Shown here piece by piece: positions 16,597 to 25,957 of a DNA stretch of 41,409 nt (within the stretch, counting starts at the first letter, position 1; each line of letters opens with the position of its first letter). This DNA comes from Nostoc sp. UCD121 (GTDB taxonomy: Bacteria > Cyanobacteriota > Cyanobacteriia > Cyanobacteriales > Nostocaceae), in the NCBI RefSeq assembly GCF_014222285.1, contig NZ_JACKZS010000046.1, forward strand, positions 1-41,409. The letters are read 5' to 3'. The notes under the pieces were generated by a model. That model did not search any database, was not told where the DNA came from, and saw only the letters and a list, made by a program, of their open reading frames with translations. The position numbers were made by a program, and so were the translations under genes.

Positions 16597-17643
16597 ATGA
16601 TTGAAATTGACGGTTCCTACGGAGAGGGAGGCGGACAAGTTCTTCGCACTTCCTTAAGTCTAGCCGCCATCACTGGTGAACCCATACGGATTACAGGCAT
16701 TCGCGCTGGACGCAAAAAGCCAGGATTAGCAGCACAACACTTAACAGCAGTTCGGGCTGCGGGTAGAATTTGTAATGCCCAACTACGGGGTGATGCTTTG
16801 GGTTCAATGCTGTTGGAATTCATTCCAGGTAGTGCTGTGCAAGCTGGAATTTACACCTTTGATGTGAGTAAAGCACAAGAAGGTGGTTCTGCGGGTGCGA
16901 TCGCTCTTGTTTTACAGACAATTCTCTTACCCTTAGCACTAGCAACGGGTAATTCTCAGGTAACACTAAAGGGTGGAACTCATGTAAACTTTAGCCCGAC
17001 TGTAACCTACATTGAGCAAGTTTATCTGCCAATACTGCAACGTATGGGAGTAGAAGCCCAAGTTAAGTTAGGCGCTTGGGGGTGGTTTCCTCAAGGTGGG
17101 GGAGAAATAGAGTTGCAGGTGATTGGTGGTACTCAACTCGGCGGGATCAACTTGCTGGAAAGGGGAGAGTTAAAACAGGTGCGAGGAATAGCAGCAGTAA
17201 CGGAACTACCTTCTCATATTCCGCAACGGATGGCGAATCGTGCGGAGAATTTATTACGGGAAGCGCATTTGAAAGTTCGTGTAGAGACTTTGCGAGAAAA
17301 AGGTGTGGCACCTGGCGCGGGTATTTTTTTAACTGCTGAATATCAGAACAGCTTAACTGGCTTTGGTGGATTCGGGCGTTTACGGTTGTCGGCGGAGACA
17401 GTTGCAGAAATTGCTTGTCAGCAACTGCTTGAATTTCATCATACTGGCGCAGCAGTGGATGAACATTTAGCAGATCAGTTATTATTGCCAGCTACTTTAG
17501 CGTCACAAGAAAGTCAGTATCGGGTGGCTGAAGTAAGTAGACATTTGACTACAAATGCCGCAGTGATTGAACAGTTTGGGCTAGCGCAAATTACAGTAAA
17601 TGAAGCTGAAAAGATAGTATCTGTAAAGAGTTTGACTGGTTGA
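16597..17643 (+). CDS. rtcA: RNA 3'-terminal phosphate cyclase
   Basis: The 348-residue protein matches RtcA from end to end: MIEIDGSYGEGGGQVLRTSL at the start, GRKKPGLAAQHLTAV, GGTHVNFSPTVTYIE and GWFPQGGGEIEL in the core, and DEHLADQLLLPA near the C-terminus, where His290 corresponds to the histidine that is adenylated in catalysis. The enzyme uses ATP to convert RNA 3'-phosphates to 2',3'-cyclic phosphates. In enterobacteria it is paired with the ligase RtcB and regulator RtcR, but neither is adjacent here, so it is a stand-alone gene. Confidence 0.95.
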   Translation: MIEIDGSYGEGGGQVLRTSLSLAAITGEPIRITGIRAGRKKPGLAAQHLTAVRAAGRICNAQLRGDALGSMLLEFIPGSAVQAGIYTFDVSKAQEGGSAGAIALVLQTILLPLALATGNSQVTLKGGTHVNFSPTVTYIEQVYLPILQRMGVEAQVKLGAWGWFPQGGGEIELQVIGGTQLGGINLLERGELKQVRGIAAVTELPSHIPQRMANRAENLLREAHLKVRVETLREKGVAPGAGIFLTAEYQNSLTGFGGFGRLRLSAETVAEIACQQLLEFHHTGAAVDEHLADQLLLPATLASQESQYRVAEVSRHLTTNAAVIEQFGLAQITVNEAEKIVSVKSLTG

Positions 17644-17817
17644 AATAAGTGATATTGTTTTAGTAGTACTTGATAATAAAGTACTTTAGAGTACTAGCTT
17701 AAAATTAAAATCTATACTGTTACATTTTATATTTTAAACTAAAAACAGCAACGTTGAGTAGATAACTTTAATAAATATAGGACTTACGTAAACAATAGTC
17801 AAAGTCTTGATTCTCAG

Positions 17818-17845
17818 GTAGGTGCAATTCATGAATTGCACCTAC
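17818..17845. repeat. Palindromic hairpin repeat
   Basis: GTAGGTGCAATTC (17818-17830) and its exact complement (17833-17845) with a 2-base centre. Same style as other GTAG...CTAC hairpins in the window. Confidence 0.6.
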
Positions 17846-18071
17846 TATGTCTAGTTTTGCGTAAGTCGTAAAATATTAAAAACTACATTTAAAAAAATTA
17901 TAAAGGTAATCAAACTTGCAATAAATAATAAGGTTAATAATCTCAATATTTTTACATTACTTAACTTGCTTTCATTTATTCTCACCTACTTACTTTATCT
18001 AGAAAGTTTCATTTGTTGCAATAATAAGCAACTGACCAATTTACAAGGTAAATGCAATTTTCGATAAAACT

Positions 18072-18278
18072 GTGATTGATGAGCAATAAATAGAAAAGCT
18101 GTGGCAAGCCTTCAAGGTATTAGATGTAGACGGCAACGGAGCAATCTCAACCGACGAAGTGGGGGAGGTAATGCGATCGCTAGGATAAAATCCCACGAAA
18201 ACGGGGTTGCGTGACTTAATCAAAGAAATTGACGTGGGGCGGGTTCGACATAAAAGAACTGCGACATTGCTGAATTAA
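18072..18278 (+). pseudogene. Decayed calmodulin-like EF-hand protein gene
   Basis: One frame reads VIDEQ*IEKLWQAFKVLD, then VDGNGAISTDEV, GEVMRSLG*NPTKTGLRDLI and KEIDV. This follows calmodulin-type EF-hand proteins closely (compare '[20 protein letters not shown]' and 'MRSLGQNPTEAEL'). Both in-frame stops, TAA at 18087 and 18186, replace codons where the family has Gln, so each is explained by one CAA to TAA change. In the second Ca loop the frame shifts: the expected F-D-I-K-E-L-R is found in a neighbouring frame at about 18244-18264, implying a small deletion in D-x-D-x-x-G. The first Ca loop (DVDGNGAISTDE) is intact. The start is uncertain (GTG 18072 used). Confidence 0.65.
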
Positions 18279-18292
18279 AGTATGAATCTGGA

Positions 18293-18323
18293 TGTAGAGA
18301 CGTAGCACTGCTACGTCTCTACA
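18293..18323. repeat. 15-bp perfect hairpin repeat
   Basis: TGTAGAGACGTAGCA (18293-18307) with its exact complement at 18309-18323. Related to the AGAGACGCGATT palindrome at 31319 and the TGTAGAGATGTT hairpin at 18500. Confidence 0.6.
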
Positions 18324-18499
18324 AGGATTTTGGTATTATGCAAAATCATTTCATACATGGAATCAGCAACGCCAGAACTGGCGTTCGCGTACCCTGCGCG
18401 TAGCGCTTATTGCCCCTAAAAGAAAATTAGGGTTTCGGCTATTGTTTGCGTAAGTCCTAATCCAGTTCAATTAAAAAATTTGCATAATCGATAATTTTG

Positions 18500-18530
18500 T
18501 GTAGAGATGTTATGTTACAACATCTCTACA
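18500..18530. repeat. 12-bp hairpin repeat upstream of sqdB
   Basis: TGTAGAGATGTT (18500-18511) pairs exactly with 18519-18530, with a 7-nt loop. It lies about 90 bp before the sqdB start and is a further copy of the dispersed hairpin family. Confidence 0.6.
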
Positions 18531-18609
18531 GCTGCCTAAATCTATATCTCTCCCAGAATGATGATTGAGAGGGTACAGAAACCTGGTAGATTTAGCTATC
18601 AGCGAGTAA

Positions 18610-19776
<1,167 letters not shown>

Positions 19777-19804
19777 GTAAACCCCAGTAAATCGTGGGTC
19801 TAAA

Positions 19805-19841
19805 ATTGGTCGTCATGTCTTAGCACAATATGACGACCAAT
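19805..19841 (+). terminator. Hairpin after sqdB
   Basis: ATTGGTCGTCAT (19805-19816) pairs exactly with 19830-19841 across a 13-nt loop, about 30 bp after the sqdB stop. The following bases are AT-rich without a long T run, so it is a possible terminator. The remainder of 19777-20110 has no gene. Confidence 0.45.
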
Positions 19842-20110
19842 CAATTATTATTTATCAGGCGCATCATCCAGCTATCAAGCTGTTCTATATTTAAATTGCA
19901 TAAACTGGGCGCTTATGTTGCCCACGCCACAAGAGTTATGTTTAATTCGATTATGCGAATTAGATGTTTTATAGCTTACTAAATTTTCTGTTTAGCACAG
20001 TTATTATGACTGTGCAAAATTGATTGCAGAACACGAGACAGTTTATTCTGTGTTTAATCGCAAAATGCACTCTGAAGCTGAGATTATCTGCCTGTACTGA
20101 ATACTTTTTT

Positions 20111-21241
20111 ATGAGAATTGCCCTATTTACTGAAACCTTTTTACCCAAGGTTGACGGCATTGTAACACGCCTGCGCCATACTGTTGACCATCTACAGCGT
20201 AGTGGTAATCAAGTGCTGGTGATTGCCCCTGATGGAGGCATCACTGAATACAAAGGCGCTAAAGTTTACGGCATTACTGGCTTTCCTCTGCCATTGTATC
20301 CAGAATTGAAAATGGCACTTCCCCGCCCAGCCATTGGATATGCTTTAGAAGAGTTTAAGCCAGAGGTGATTCATGTTGTAAATCCAGCCGTCTTGGGTTT
20401 AGCTGGCATATTCTACAGCAAAATCCTCAAAATACCCTTAATAGCCTCTTACCATACCCATTTACCCCAATATCTTCAACATTACGGCTTGGGAATGCTA
20501 GAAGGTTTTCTTTGGGAACTGCTGAAAGGCGCTCATAATCAAGCAGCTTTGAATCTGTGTACTTCCACAGCAATGGTGGAAGAACTGACAGGACATGGCA
20601 TTGAACGTGTAGATTTATGGCAGCGCGGGGTGGATACGGAATTATTTCATCCCGATTTAGCTAGTGTAGAGATGCGATCGCGTCTATCCCAAAATCATCC
20701 AGAAAATCCATTGCTACTATACGTTGGGCGGCTTTCTGCTGAAAAAGAAATTGAGCGCATCAAACCAATTTTAGAAGCAATTCCCGAAGCGCGATTAGCA
20801 TTGGTTGGAGATGGCCCACACCGTCAAGCACTGGAAAAACACTTTGTTGGCACAAATACTTATTTTGTTGGATATCTTATGGGGCAAGAATTAGGTTCTG
20901 CCTTTGCGAGTGCTGATGCCTTTATCTTCCCTTCCCGTACAGAAACATTAGGCTTAGTACTACTAGAAGCGATGGCTGCTGGCTGCCCTGTGGTAGCAGC
21001 CCGTTCCGGGGGAATTCCTGATATTGTAACAGATGGGGTAAATGGATATCTTTTTGAGCCAACAGAAGATGTTAAAGGAGCTATCGCTGCTACTATTCGC
21101 CTCTTAGAACAAAAAGAACAACGAGACATCATCCGTCAAAATGCTCGTCAGGAAGCAGAAAGTTGGGGTTGGGCAGCTGCCACTAATCAGCTACAAGATT
21201 ACTACCAAAAGATAATATTTTCTGAAAAGTTGACAAAATAA
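20111..21241 (+). CDS. sqdX: SQDG synthase (sulfoquinovosyl transferase)
   Basis: A 376-residue GT4-type glycosyltransferase starting MRIALFTETFLPKVDGIVTR. The C-terminal Rossmann half holds LLYVGRLSAEKEIERIKPIL and the donor-site E-x7-E element in RTETLGLVLLEAMAAGCPVV. SqdX moves sulfoquinovose from the UDP donor to diacylglycerol, forming SQDG. The open frame extends upstream to 20024 but the homologous start is ATG 20111. It follows sqdB in the same direction with a 334-bp gap, so the two may have separate promoters. Confidence 0.93.
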   Translation: MRIALFTETFLPKVDGIVTRLRHTVDHLQRSGNQVLVIAPDGGITEYKGAKVYGITGFPLPLYPELKMALPRPAIGYALEEFKPEVIHVVNPAVLGLAGIFYSKILKIPLIASYHTHLPQYLQHYGLGMLEGFLWELLKGAHNQAALNLCTSTAMVEELTGHGIERVDLWQRGVDTELFHPDLASVEMRSRLSQNHPENPLLLYVGRLSAEKEIERIKPILEAIPEARLALVGDGPHRQALEKHFVGTNTYFVGYLMGQELGSAFASADAFIFPSRTETLGLVLLEAMAAGCPVVAARSGGIPDIVTDGVNGYLFEPTEDVKGAIAATIRLLEQKEQRDIIRQNARQEAESWGWAAATNQLQDYYQKIIFSEKLTK

Positions 21242-21419
21242 GAGGTAGGGAATGGGGGAGATGAGGTAGCAGGGGAGGCAGGGAAAGAAGAATTAATAAC
21301 CATGCCCTATGCCCAAAATTTAAAATTCCCATAACTGAAATAGACTCATGATACAAGCCCATTTATTTATGGGGATTATTAATTTTGAATTTTGAATTTT
21401 TAATTCGGAGCGAAGCGAC

Positions 21420-23999
21420 GTGACACTCCCCAACCCTGGCAGCGTCTTGGCTACATTAACTGAACTGACTCAAGTTAATCGTACTCACGCCTTATTAGGT
21501 CGCGTAAAAGATTTATCTGTTAATGAATTTGTTTGCCTACTCGACTTCATAACTGCTGAGTTCCAGCAATTTCTTAGAGCTATTGAACTAATCAATAATG
21601 AAGCTCTAGAAACTATGTTAGAGAAGGTACTAGAAGCTATCACACTTAAAATAGGTCAAATCCTACAAGCAGAACATACAGCTATTTTTTTAGTTGACCA
21701 TGACAAAGGTCAACTATGGTCAAAAGTTCCTCAAGATAATACCCAAAAGTTCTTAGAAATTCGTACTCCTATGACTGTGGGTATCCCTGGTCATGTTGCC
21801 AGTACAGGTCAATATTTAAATATATCCGAAACTTATACTCATCCTTTATTTAGCCCAGAACTTGAAAAACAAATGGGCTACAAAATCCATAATATTTTAT
21901 GTATGCCTGTTATCAGCAGCAAAAACCAGATTGTTGCGGTAGTTCAACTGGCTAATAAAACCGGGAATGTTCCGTTTAATCATGATGATGAAGAACGTTT
22001 TCGAGACTTTGCCGCTTCTATTGGTATTATTCTGGAAAGCTGCCAATCTTTTTATGTAGCCGCTCGGAATCAACGAGGCGCAACGGCTTTGTTAAGGGCA
22101 ACTCAGACATTGGGGCAAAGTCTGGATTTAGAAGCAACTTTGCAAATAGTCATGGAACAAGCTCGAATTTTAATGCAAGCAGACCGCAGCACGCTGTTTT
22201 TATATCGTAAAGAGATGAGCGAACTCTGGACAAAAGTTGCGGCGGCGGCAGATGGCACAAACTTGCTAGAAATTCGTATTCCAGCGAATCGAGGCATTGC
22301 TGGCTATGTGGCTTCTACTGGTCAAGCCTTAAACATTTCCGATGCCTACAAAGACCCTCGCTTTGACCCAAGTACAGATAGAAAAACTGGTTATGTGACT
22401 CGCAATATTCTATGTTTACCAGTATTTAATTCTGCAAATGAATTAATTGGCGTAACCCAATTAATTAATAAGCAACAAAACAGTTTTACTGCTTCTGATG
22501 AAGAGTTTATGCGAGCATTTAATATTCAGGCAGGAATTGCCTTAGAAAATGCTCGTCTATTTGAAAATGTATTGTTAGAAAAACAGTATCAAAAAGACAT
22601 CTTGCAAAGTCTTTCAGATGCGGTTATTTCTACAGATATGGCAGGTCGAATTGTCACGATTAATGATGCAGCTCTGGAGTTATTGGGTTGTCCTGTAAAA
22701 GACACTAATACCAAAAGTAACAAGCTTTTGTGGGAACAAAATTTGATTGGTCGCTTAGTTTGGGAAGTTGTGCCGATTGAAAATCTCCAAATGCGACTCG
22801 AAGATAGCTTAAAAACTGGAGCTAAACATTATGTGCCAGAGCAAACTTTAATGGTGGGAATTTCTCAAGTTAAGAATGCTGTTAACGGTAGCGGGACGTT
22901 TAGCGCTCAGTACTCAATTTTAGCACTGTGCGATCGCACTAACCCCAATGTGTTCATTCCCTGGAATCTCCCCCTCACACCCGAATCTGAGTTTTTTAGC
23001 CCTGATGAGGTGCAAACATTAGAACGCAGTACAAATCTCACTGTCAATCCCCTAACTAACCCAGAAGGCGGCGTTCGGGGTGGTTTGGTGGTGTTGGAAG
23101 ACATCAGCCAGGAAAAACGGATGAAAACTACCATGTCCCGCTACCTAACGCCTCATGTAGCCGAACAAGTTATGGCTCTGGGAGAAGATGCTTTAATGGT
23201 CGGTGAGCGTAAGGACGTAACCATCTTGTTTTCTGATATCCGAGGCTACACAACACTTACAGAAAATATCGGTGCAGCTGAAGTATTATCCTTGCTCAAT
23301 CAGTATTTTGAAACGATGGTGGAGGCGGTTTTTAACTACGAAGGCACGCTCGATAAATTTATTGGTGATGCGTTAATGGCGGTATTTGGTGCGCCGCTAC
23401 CCCTGACAGAAAATCATGCTTGGAGGGCCGTGCAGTCAGCGTTAGATATGCGACAACGCTTAGAGGAGTTTAACCAACGGCGAATTATCCAGGCGCAGCC
23501 ACAAATTCATATTGGCATTGGCATTAGTTCTGGAGAAGTGGTTTCGGGTAATATTGGTTCCCGCAAACGCATGGATTACACCGTAATTGGAGACAGTGTA
23601 AACTTGAGTTCGCGCTTGGAAACGGTAACTAAAGAATACGGTTGTGATATTATTTTAAGCGAATTTACTTACCAGATGTGCAGCGATCGCATTTGGGTGC
23701 GCCAGTTAGATAAAATCCGAGTCAAAGGGAAACATCAAGCAGTTAATATATACGAGTTAATTGGCGATCGCAACACCCCTCTAGATGCCAACACTCAAGA
23801 GTTTTTGTATCACTATCATACTGGACGCGCTGCTTATTTATCGCGCAACTTCTCACAAGCGATCGCTTGTTTTAAAGCCGCCAAATACATCCAACCCAAA
23901 GACCAAGGTGTTGATATCCACCTAGAACGTGCGCGTAATTATTTACAAAATCCACCCCCAAAATCATGGGATGGTATTTGGACAATGCTTACTAAGTAG
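21420..23999 (+). CDS. cyaB: GAF-GAF-PAS class III adenylate cyclase (CyaB type)
   Basis: The 859-residue protein equals Anabaena CyaB1/CyaB2 in layout and about in length: GAF-A (about 55-205), GAF-B (about 225-380, with the N-I-S-D-x-Y-x-D-x-R-F signature), a PAS segment starting ILQSLSDAVISTDMAGRIVT, and a class III cyclase domain (about 580-780) with metal-binding Asp residues in LFSDIRGYTTLTE and FIGDALMAVFGAP, plus RMDYTVIGDSVNLSSRLE. GAF domains in this family bind cAMP and activate the enzyme in a positive feedback loop. A TPR-like helical tail follows. The start is a GTG at 21420 with GGAG 9-12 bases upstream; no nearer ATG gives the family N-terminus. Which paralogue (B1 or B2) it is was not decided. 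Confidence 0.92.
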   Translation: MTLPNPGSVLATLTELTQVNRTHALLGRVKDLSVNEFVCLLDFITAEFQQFLRAIELINNEALETMLEKVLEAITLKIGQILQAEHTAIFLVDHDKGQLWSKVPQDNTQKFLEIRTPMTVGIPGHVASTGQYLNISETYTHPLFSPELEKQMGYKIHNILCMPVISSKNQIVAVVQLANKTGNVPFNHDDEERFRDFAASIGIILESCQSFYVAARNQRGATALLRATQTLGQSLDLEATLQIVMEQARILMQADRSTLFLYRKEMSELWTKVAAAADGTNLLEIRIPANRGIAGYVASTGQALNISDAYKDPRFDPSTDRKTGYVTRNILCLPVFNSANELIGVTQLINKQQNSFTASDEEFMRAFNIQAGIALENARLFENVLLEKQYQKDILQSLSDAVISTDMAGRIVTINDAALELLGCPVKDTNTKSNKLLWEQNLIGRLVWEVVPIENLQMRLEDSLKTGAKHYVPEQTLMVGISQVKNAVNGSGTFSAQYSILALCDRTNPNVFIPWNLPLTPESEFFSPDEVQTLERSTNLTVNPLTNPEGGVRGGLVVLEDISQEKRMKTTMSRYLTPHVAEQVMALGEDALMVGERKDVTILFSDIRGYTTLTENIGAAEVLSLLNQYFETMVEAVFNYEGTLDKFIGDALMAVFGAPLPLTENHAWRAVQSALDMRQRLEEFNQRRIIQAQPQIHIGIGISSGEVVSGNIGSRKRMDYTVIGDSVNLSSRLETVTKEYGCDIILSEFTYQMCSDRIWVRQLDKIRVKGKHQAVNIYELIGDRNTPLDANTQEFLYHYHTGRAAYLSRNFSQAIACFKAAKYIQPKDQGVDIHLERARNYLQNPPPKSWDGIWTMLTK

Positions 24000-24067
24000 T
24001 CATGGGGCATTGGGAATTGGGAATTGGTTATTTCCCCCTTGCTCCCTGCCCTCCGCCCTCCGCCTCT
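24000..24067. repeat. Short heptamer tract after the cyclase
   Basis: GGGAATTGGGAATTGG-type tandem repeats followed by a pyrimidine-rich stretch, as between many Nostocales genes. No gene. Confidence 0.4.
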
Positions 24068-24343
24068 TCAACCTTCAACCTCCCCCTGGTCATCCTGAAA
24101 CGGGTCTTCACCAATTCGCAGTTCTTTCTTTGAGTGTTTCAACTGTTTCCATAGATCCCTTATTTGTTTGTAAGCTTCACCTGGAGGCAGCTTTCCACCT
24201 GTTTCTAAGTTGCAAATGTAGCTTACGCGTTGGGCAAATTCCTGTAGATTCGCATTAAAAACTAGGTTTTCTGGCTTTACCTGACCATAGTAGCGACCAC
24301 GAGGGTAAAGAAAATCATCCTTATTCAATTTTTTGTTATCCAT
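24068..24343 (-). CDS. Small conserved cyanobacterial protein (DUF7219-like)
   Basis: A 91-residue soluble protein with LYPRGRYYGQVKPENLVFNA, NLQEFAQRVSYICNLETGGK and AYKQIRDLWKQLKHSKKEL. The pattern is recalled from a small protein widespread in filamentous cyanobacteria and without known function; the DUF number is from memory and less sure. The body is mostly helical, and the C-terminus is acidic. It is convergent with the cyclase gene. Confidence 0.75.
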   Translation of the reverse strand: MDNKKLNKDDFLYPRGRYYGQVKPENLVFNANLQEFAQRVSYICNLETGGKLPPGEAYKQIRDLWKQLKHSKKELRIGEDPFQDDQGEVEG

Positions 24344-24361
24344 TTATTAATTCACCTTCTA

Positions 24362-24496
24362 TTTGAATTTCTGAAGCGAAATCCTAACTACCTTAATCTT
24401 TACTTTGGTCAGACTGGGGAAAAGCAAATCATCCAACTCTTTTTCCAATTGGTTATGCAGAAATTAGTTGATTCAGATTATGAGACTAGAGGATAA
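24362..24496 (+). pseudogene. Possible gene remnant (no start codon)
   Basis: One frame reads FEFLKRNPNYLNLYFGQTGE and continues with KQIIQLFFQLVMQKLVDSDY to a stop at 24494-24496. It is protein-like in composition, but no ATG, GTG or TTG gives a sensible start, and the frame runs back antisense into the small conserved gene. It may be the tail of a lost gene; the family was not recognised. Confidence 0.25.
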
Positions 24497-25043
24497 AGCT
24501 TGAAATGCTTTTGTTTGTTGTAAATGTTACAGAAAAAATGTCTGTTAAAGTAACTGCTGCTAAAGTAACTAGAGAGAATATTTGATTTTCCTCCCGGTCA
24601 TCAATTGATCTCATCTTAATTTATGAAGTTCAGATTGTAATTAACTTCAGTCCAAACCCTGAATTAAAAACTATTAAAACATATAAGTATATCTCCCCAA
24701 AGAAGTTTTGCCAAAATAGTTACTATCCAGACAGTGATACTACTGACAAAAACATACTACAAATAGAGTCACTTGTCCTCTGTTAAAAGTTAGAGATTCA
24801 ATTGTTAATATTTAGCAACAGGCTAATGAGGGCATTGAGTATTGAAAAGATACAGAGGGGCGGAGTGCTGCTCTTGCTGAGGGCAAAATTCTTCCTTCTT
24901 TACCTCATACTTTTCTGCTAAATTTTCCGCGTCCTTACATCCTCTTCAAAAATCACCGATGGCTAATAGTTAATAACTAAAGATAAAATGGTTAAGCCCG
25001 AAAGGACAAAAATCGTCCATCGCCTAGAACTTTAACTGCCACC
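24497..25043. other. Intergenic region upstream of purC
   Basis: No gene seen. A likely -10 element (TAAAAT) lies at 24984-24989, about 55 bp before purC, followed by a small hairpin (GGAC...GTCC near 25003-25017) in the leader. Confidence 0.35.
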
Positions 25044-25781
25044 ATGTCTGTGAATTCCAAGCTATACGAAGGCAAAGCAAAAATTCTCTATACAACGGAC
25101 GATCCGGAAGTCTTGTTGGCTGATTTTAAGGACGATGCCACGGCGTTTAACGCCCAAAAACGTGGCAGTATCCAAGGAAAGGGAAAAATAAATTGTAGCA
25201 TTTCCAGTCAGCTTTTTAAACAGTTAGAGGCTTATGGTATAAAGACTCACTTTATCGACAGCCCTACCCCAAATCAGATGCTGGTGAAGGCAGTAAAAAT
25301 TTTACCCTTAGAAGTAGTTATCAGAAATATTGCAGCTGGCAGTCTGTGTCAACAAACAGGCTTACCAGTGGGTACAATTCTGAAACAGCCTTTGGTTGAG
25401 TTTTATTACAAAAACGATCAGTTAGGAGATCCTTTGCTCACACGCGATCGCCTTTACCTACTAGAACTAGCTACTGTGGAACAAGTAGATGCAATTACAC
25501 ATCTAGCATTGCAAATCAATGAATTTCTCAAGAAATTTTGGCAGCAATGCGGCATTACCCTAGTAGACTTCAAGCTAGAGTTTGGTTTGGACTCACAACA
25601 GCAGTTGCTCTTGGCAGACGAAATTAGCCCCGACACTTGCCGTTTGTGGGATACCACAGAAGAGGACTCAAATCGCCGGGTAATGGACAAAGACCGCTTT
25701 CGCCGAGACTTAGGAAATGTAGAGGATGCTTACCAGGAGGTTTTACAAAGAGTGCTAAAAGCAGTAGAAACTACAACTTAA
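25044..25781 (+). CDS. purC: SAICAR synthase (phosphoribosylaminoimidazole-succinocarboxamide synthase)
   Basis: The 245-residue product matches PurC: KLYEGKAKILY at the N-terminus, FKDDATAFNAQKRGSIQGKG, VVIRNIAAGSLC in the middle and LVDFKLEFGLD...LADEISPDTCRLWD near the C-terminus. It joins CAIR and aspartate with ATP in purine synthesis. The gene opens the + strand run that continues with omp85 and the lpx genes, although its function is unrelated. Confidence 0.97.
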   Translation: MSVNSKLYEGKAKILYTTDDPEVLLADFKDDATAFNAQKRGSIQGKGKINCSISSQLFKQLEAYGIKTHFIDSPTPNQMLVKAVKILPLEVVIRNIAAGSLCQQTGLPVGTILKQPLVEFYYKNDQLGDPLLTRDRLYLLELATVEQVDAITHLALQINEFLKKFWQQCGITLVDFKLEFGLDSQQQLLLADEISPDTCRLWDTTEEDSNRRVMDKDRFRRDLGNVEDAYQEVLQRVLKAVETTT

Positions 25782-25823
25782 ACAGGTAAAAACCAAAAGG
25801 TCAGAAGGAATTATATTTAACTT

Positions 25824-25845
25824 TTGCCTTTTGCCTTTTGCCTTG
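25824..25845. repeat. Heptamer tandem repeat between purC and omp85
   Basis: TTTTGCC repeated three times in tandem, a typical short tandem repeat of Nostocales. Confidence 0.6.
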
Positions 25846-25957
25846 TAAAGTAAAAAAGCAAAAGAAAAAAATTATATTTTGAATTTTACCTTTGGCATGA
25901 GGGCATTATTGCCTTGTGATGGTGTGTGTGTGGTCGTGAAGAGGAATCATAAGTAAA

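Larger units (their letters stand above)
17778..18459. mobile_element. Segment bounded by 21-bp inverted repeats (possible MITE or decayed insertion)
   Basis: The repeat with core GGACTTACGTAAACAATAG at 17778-17798 (read outward as TA-GGACTTACG) is matched by its reverse complement at 18439-18459 with one mismatch. Both outermost bases are TA, as for elements that target TA. A third, partial copy (CGTAAGTC at 17860-17867) suggests a smaller nested element around the palindrome at 17818-17845. The segment contains the decayed EF-hand gene and a 15-bp hairpin; no transposase is present. Confidence 0.5.

Noticed and set aside
18041..18223. 60-codon minus-strand frame over the EF-hand remnant
   Set aside because: The + strand frame shows the EF-hand homology; the minus frame is its shadow.
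23929..24258. 109-codon + strand frame at the cyclase end
   Set aside because: It overlaps the cyclase C-terminus and the opposite-strand small conserved gene, and has no protein character.
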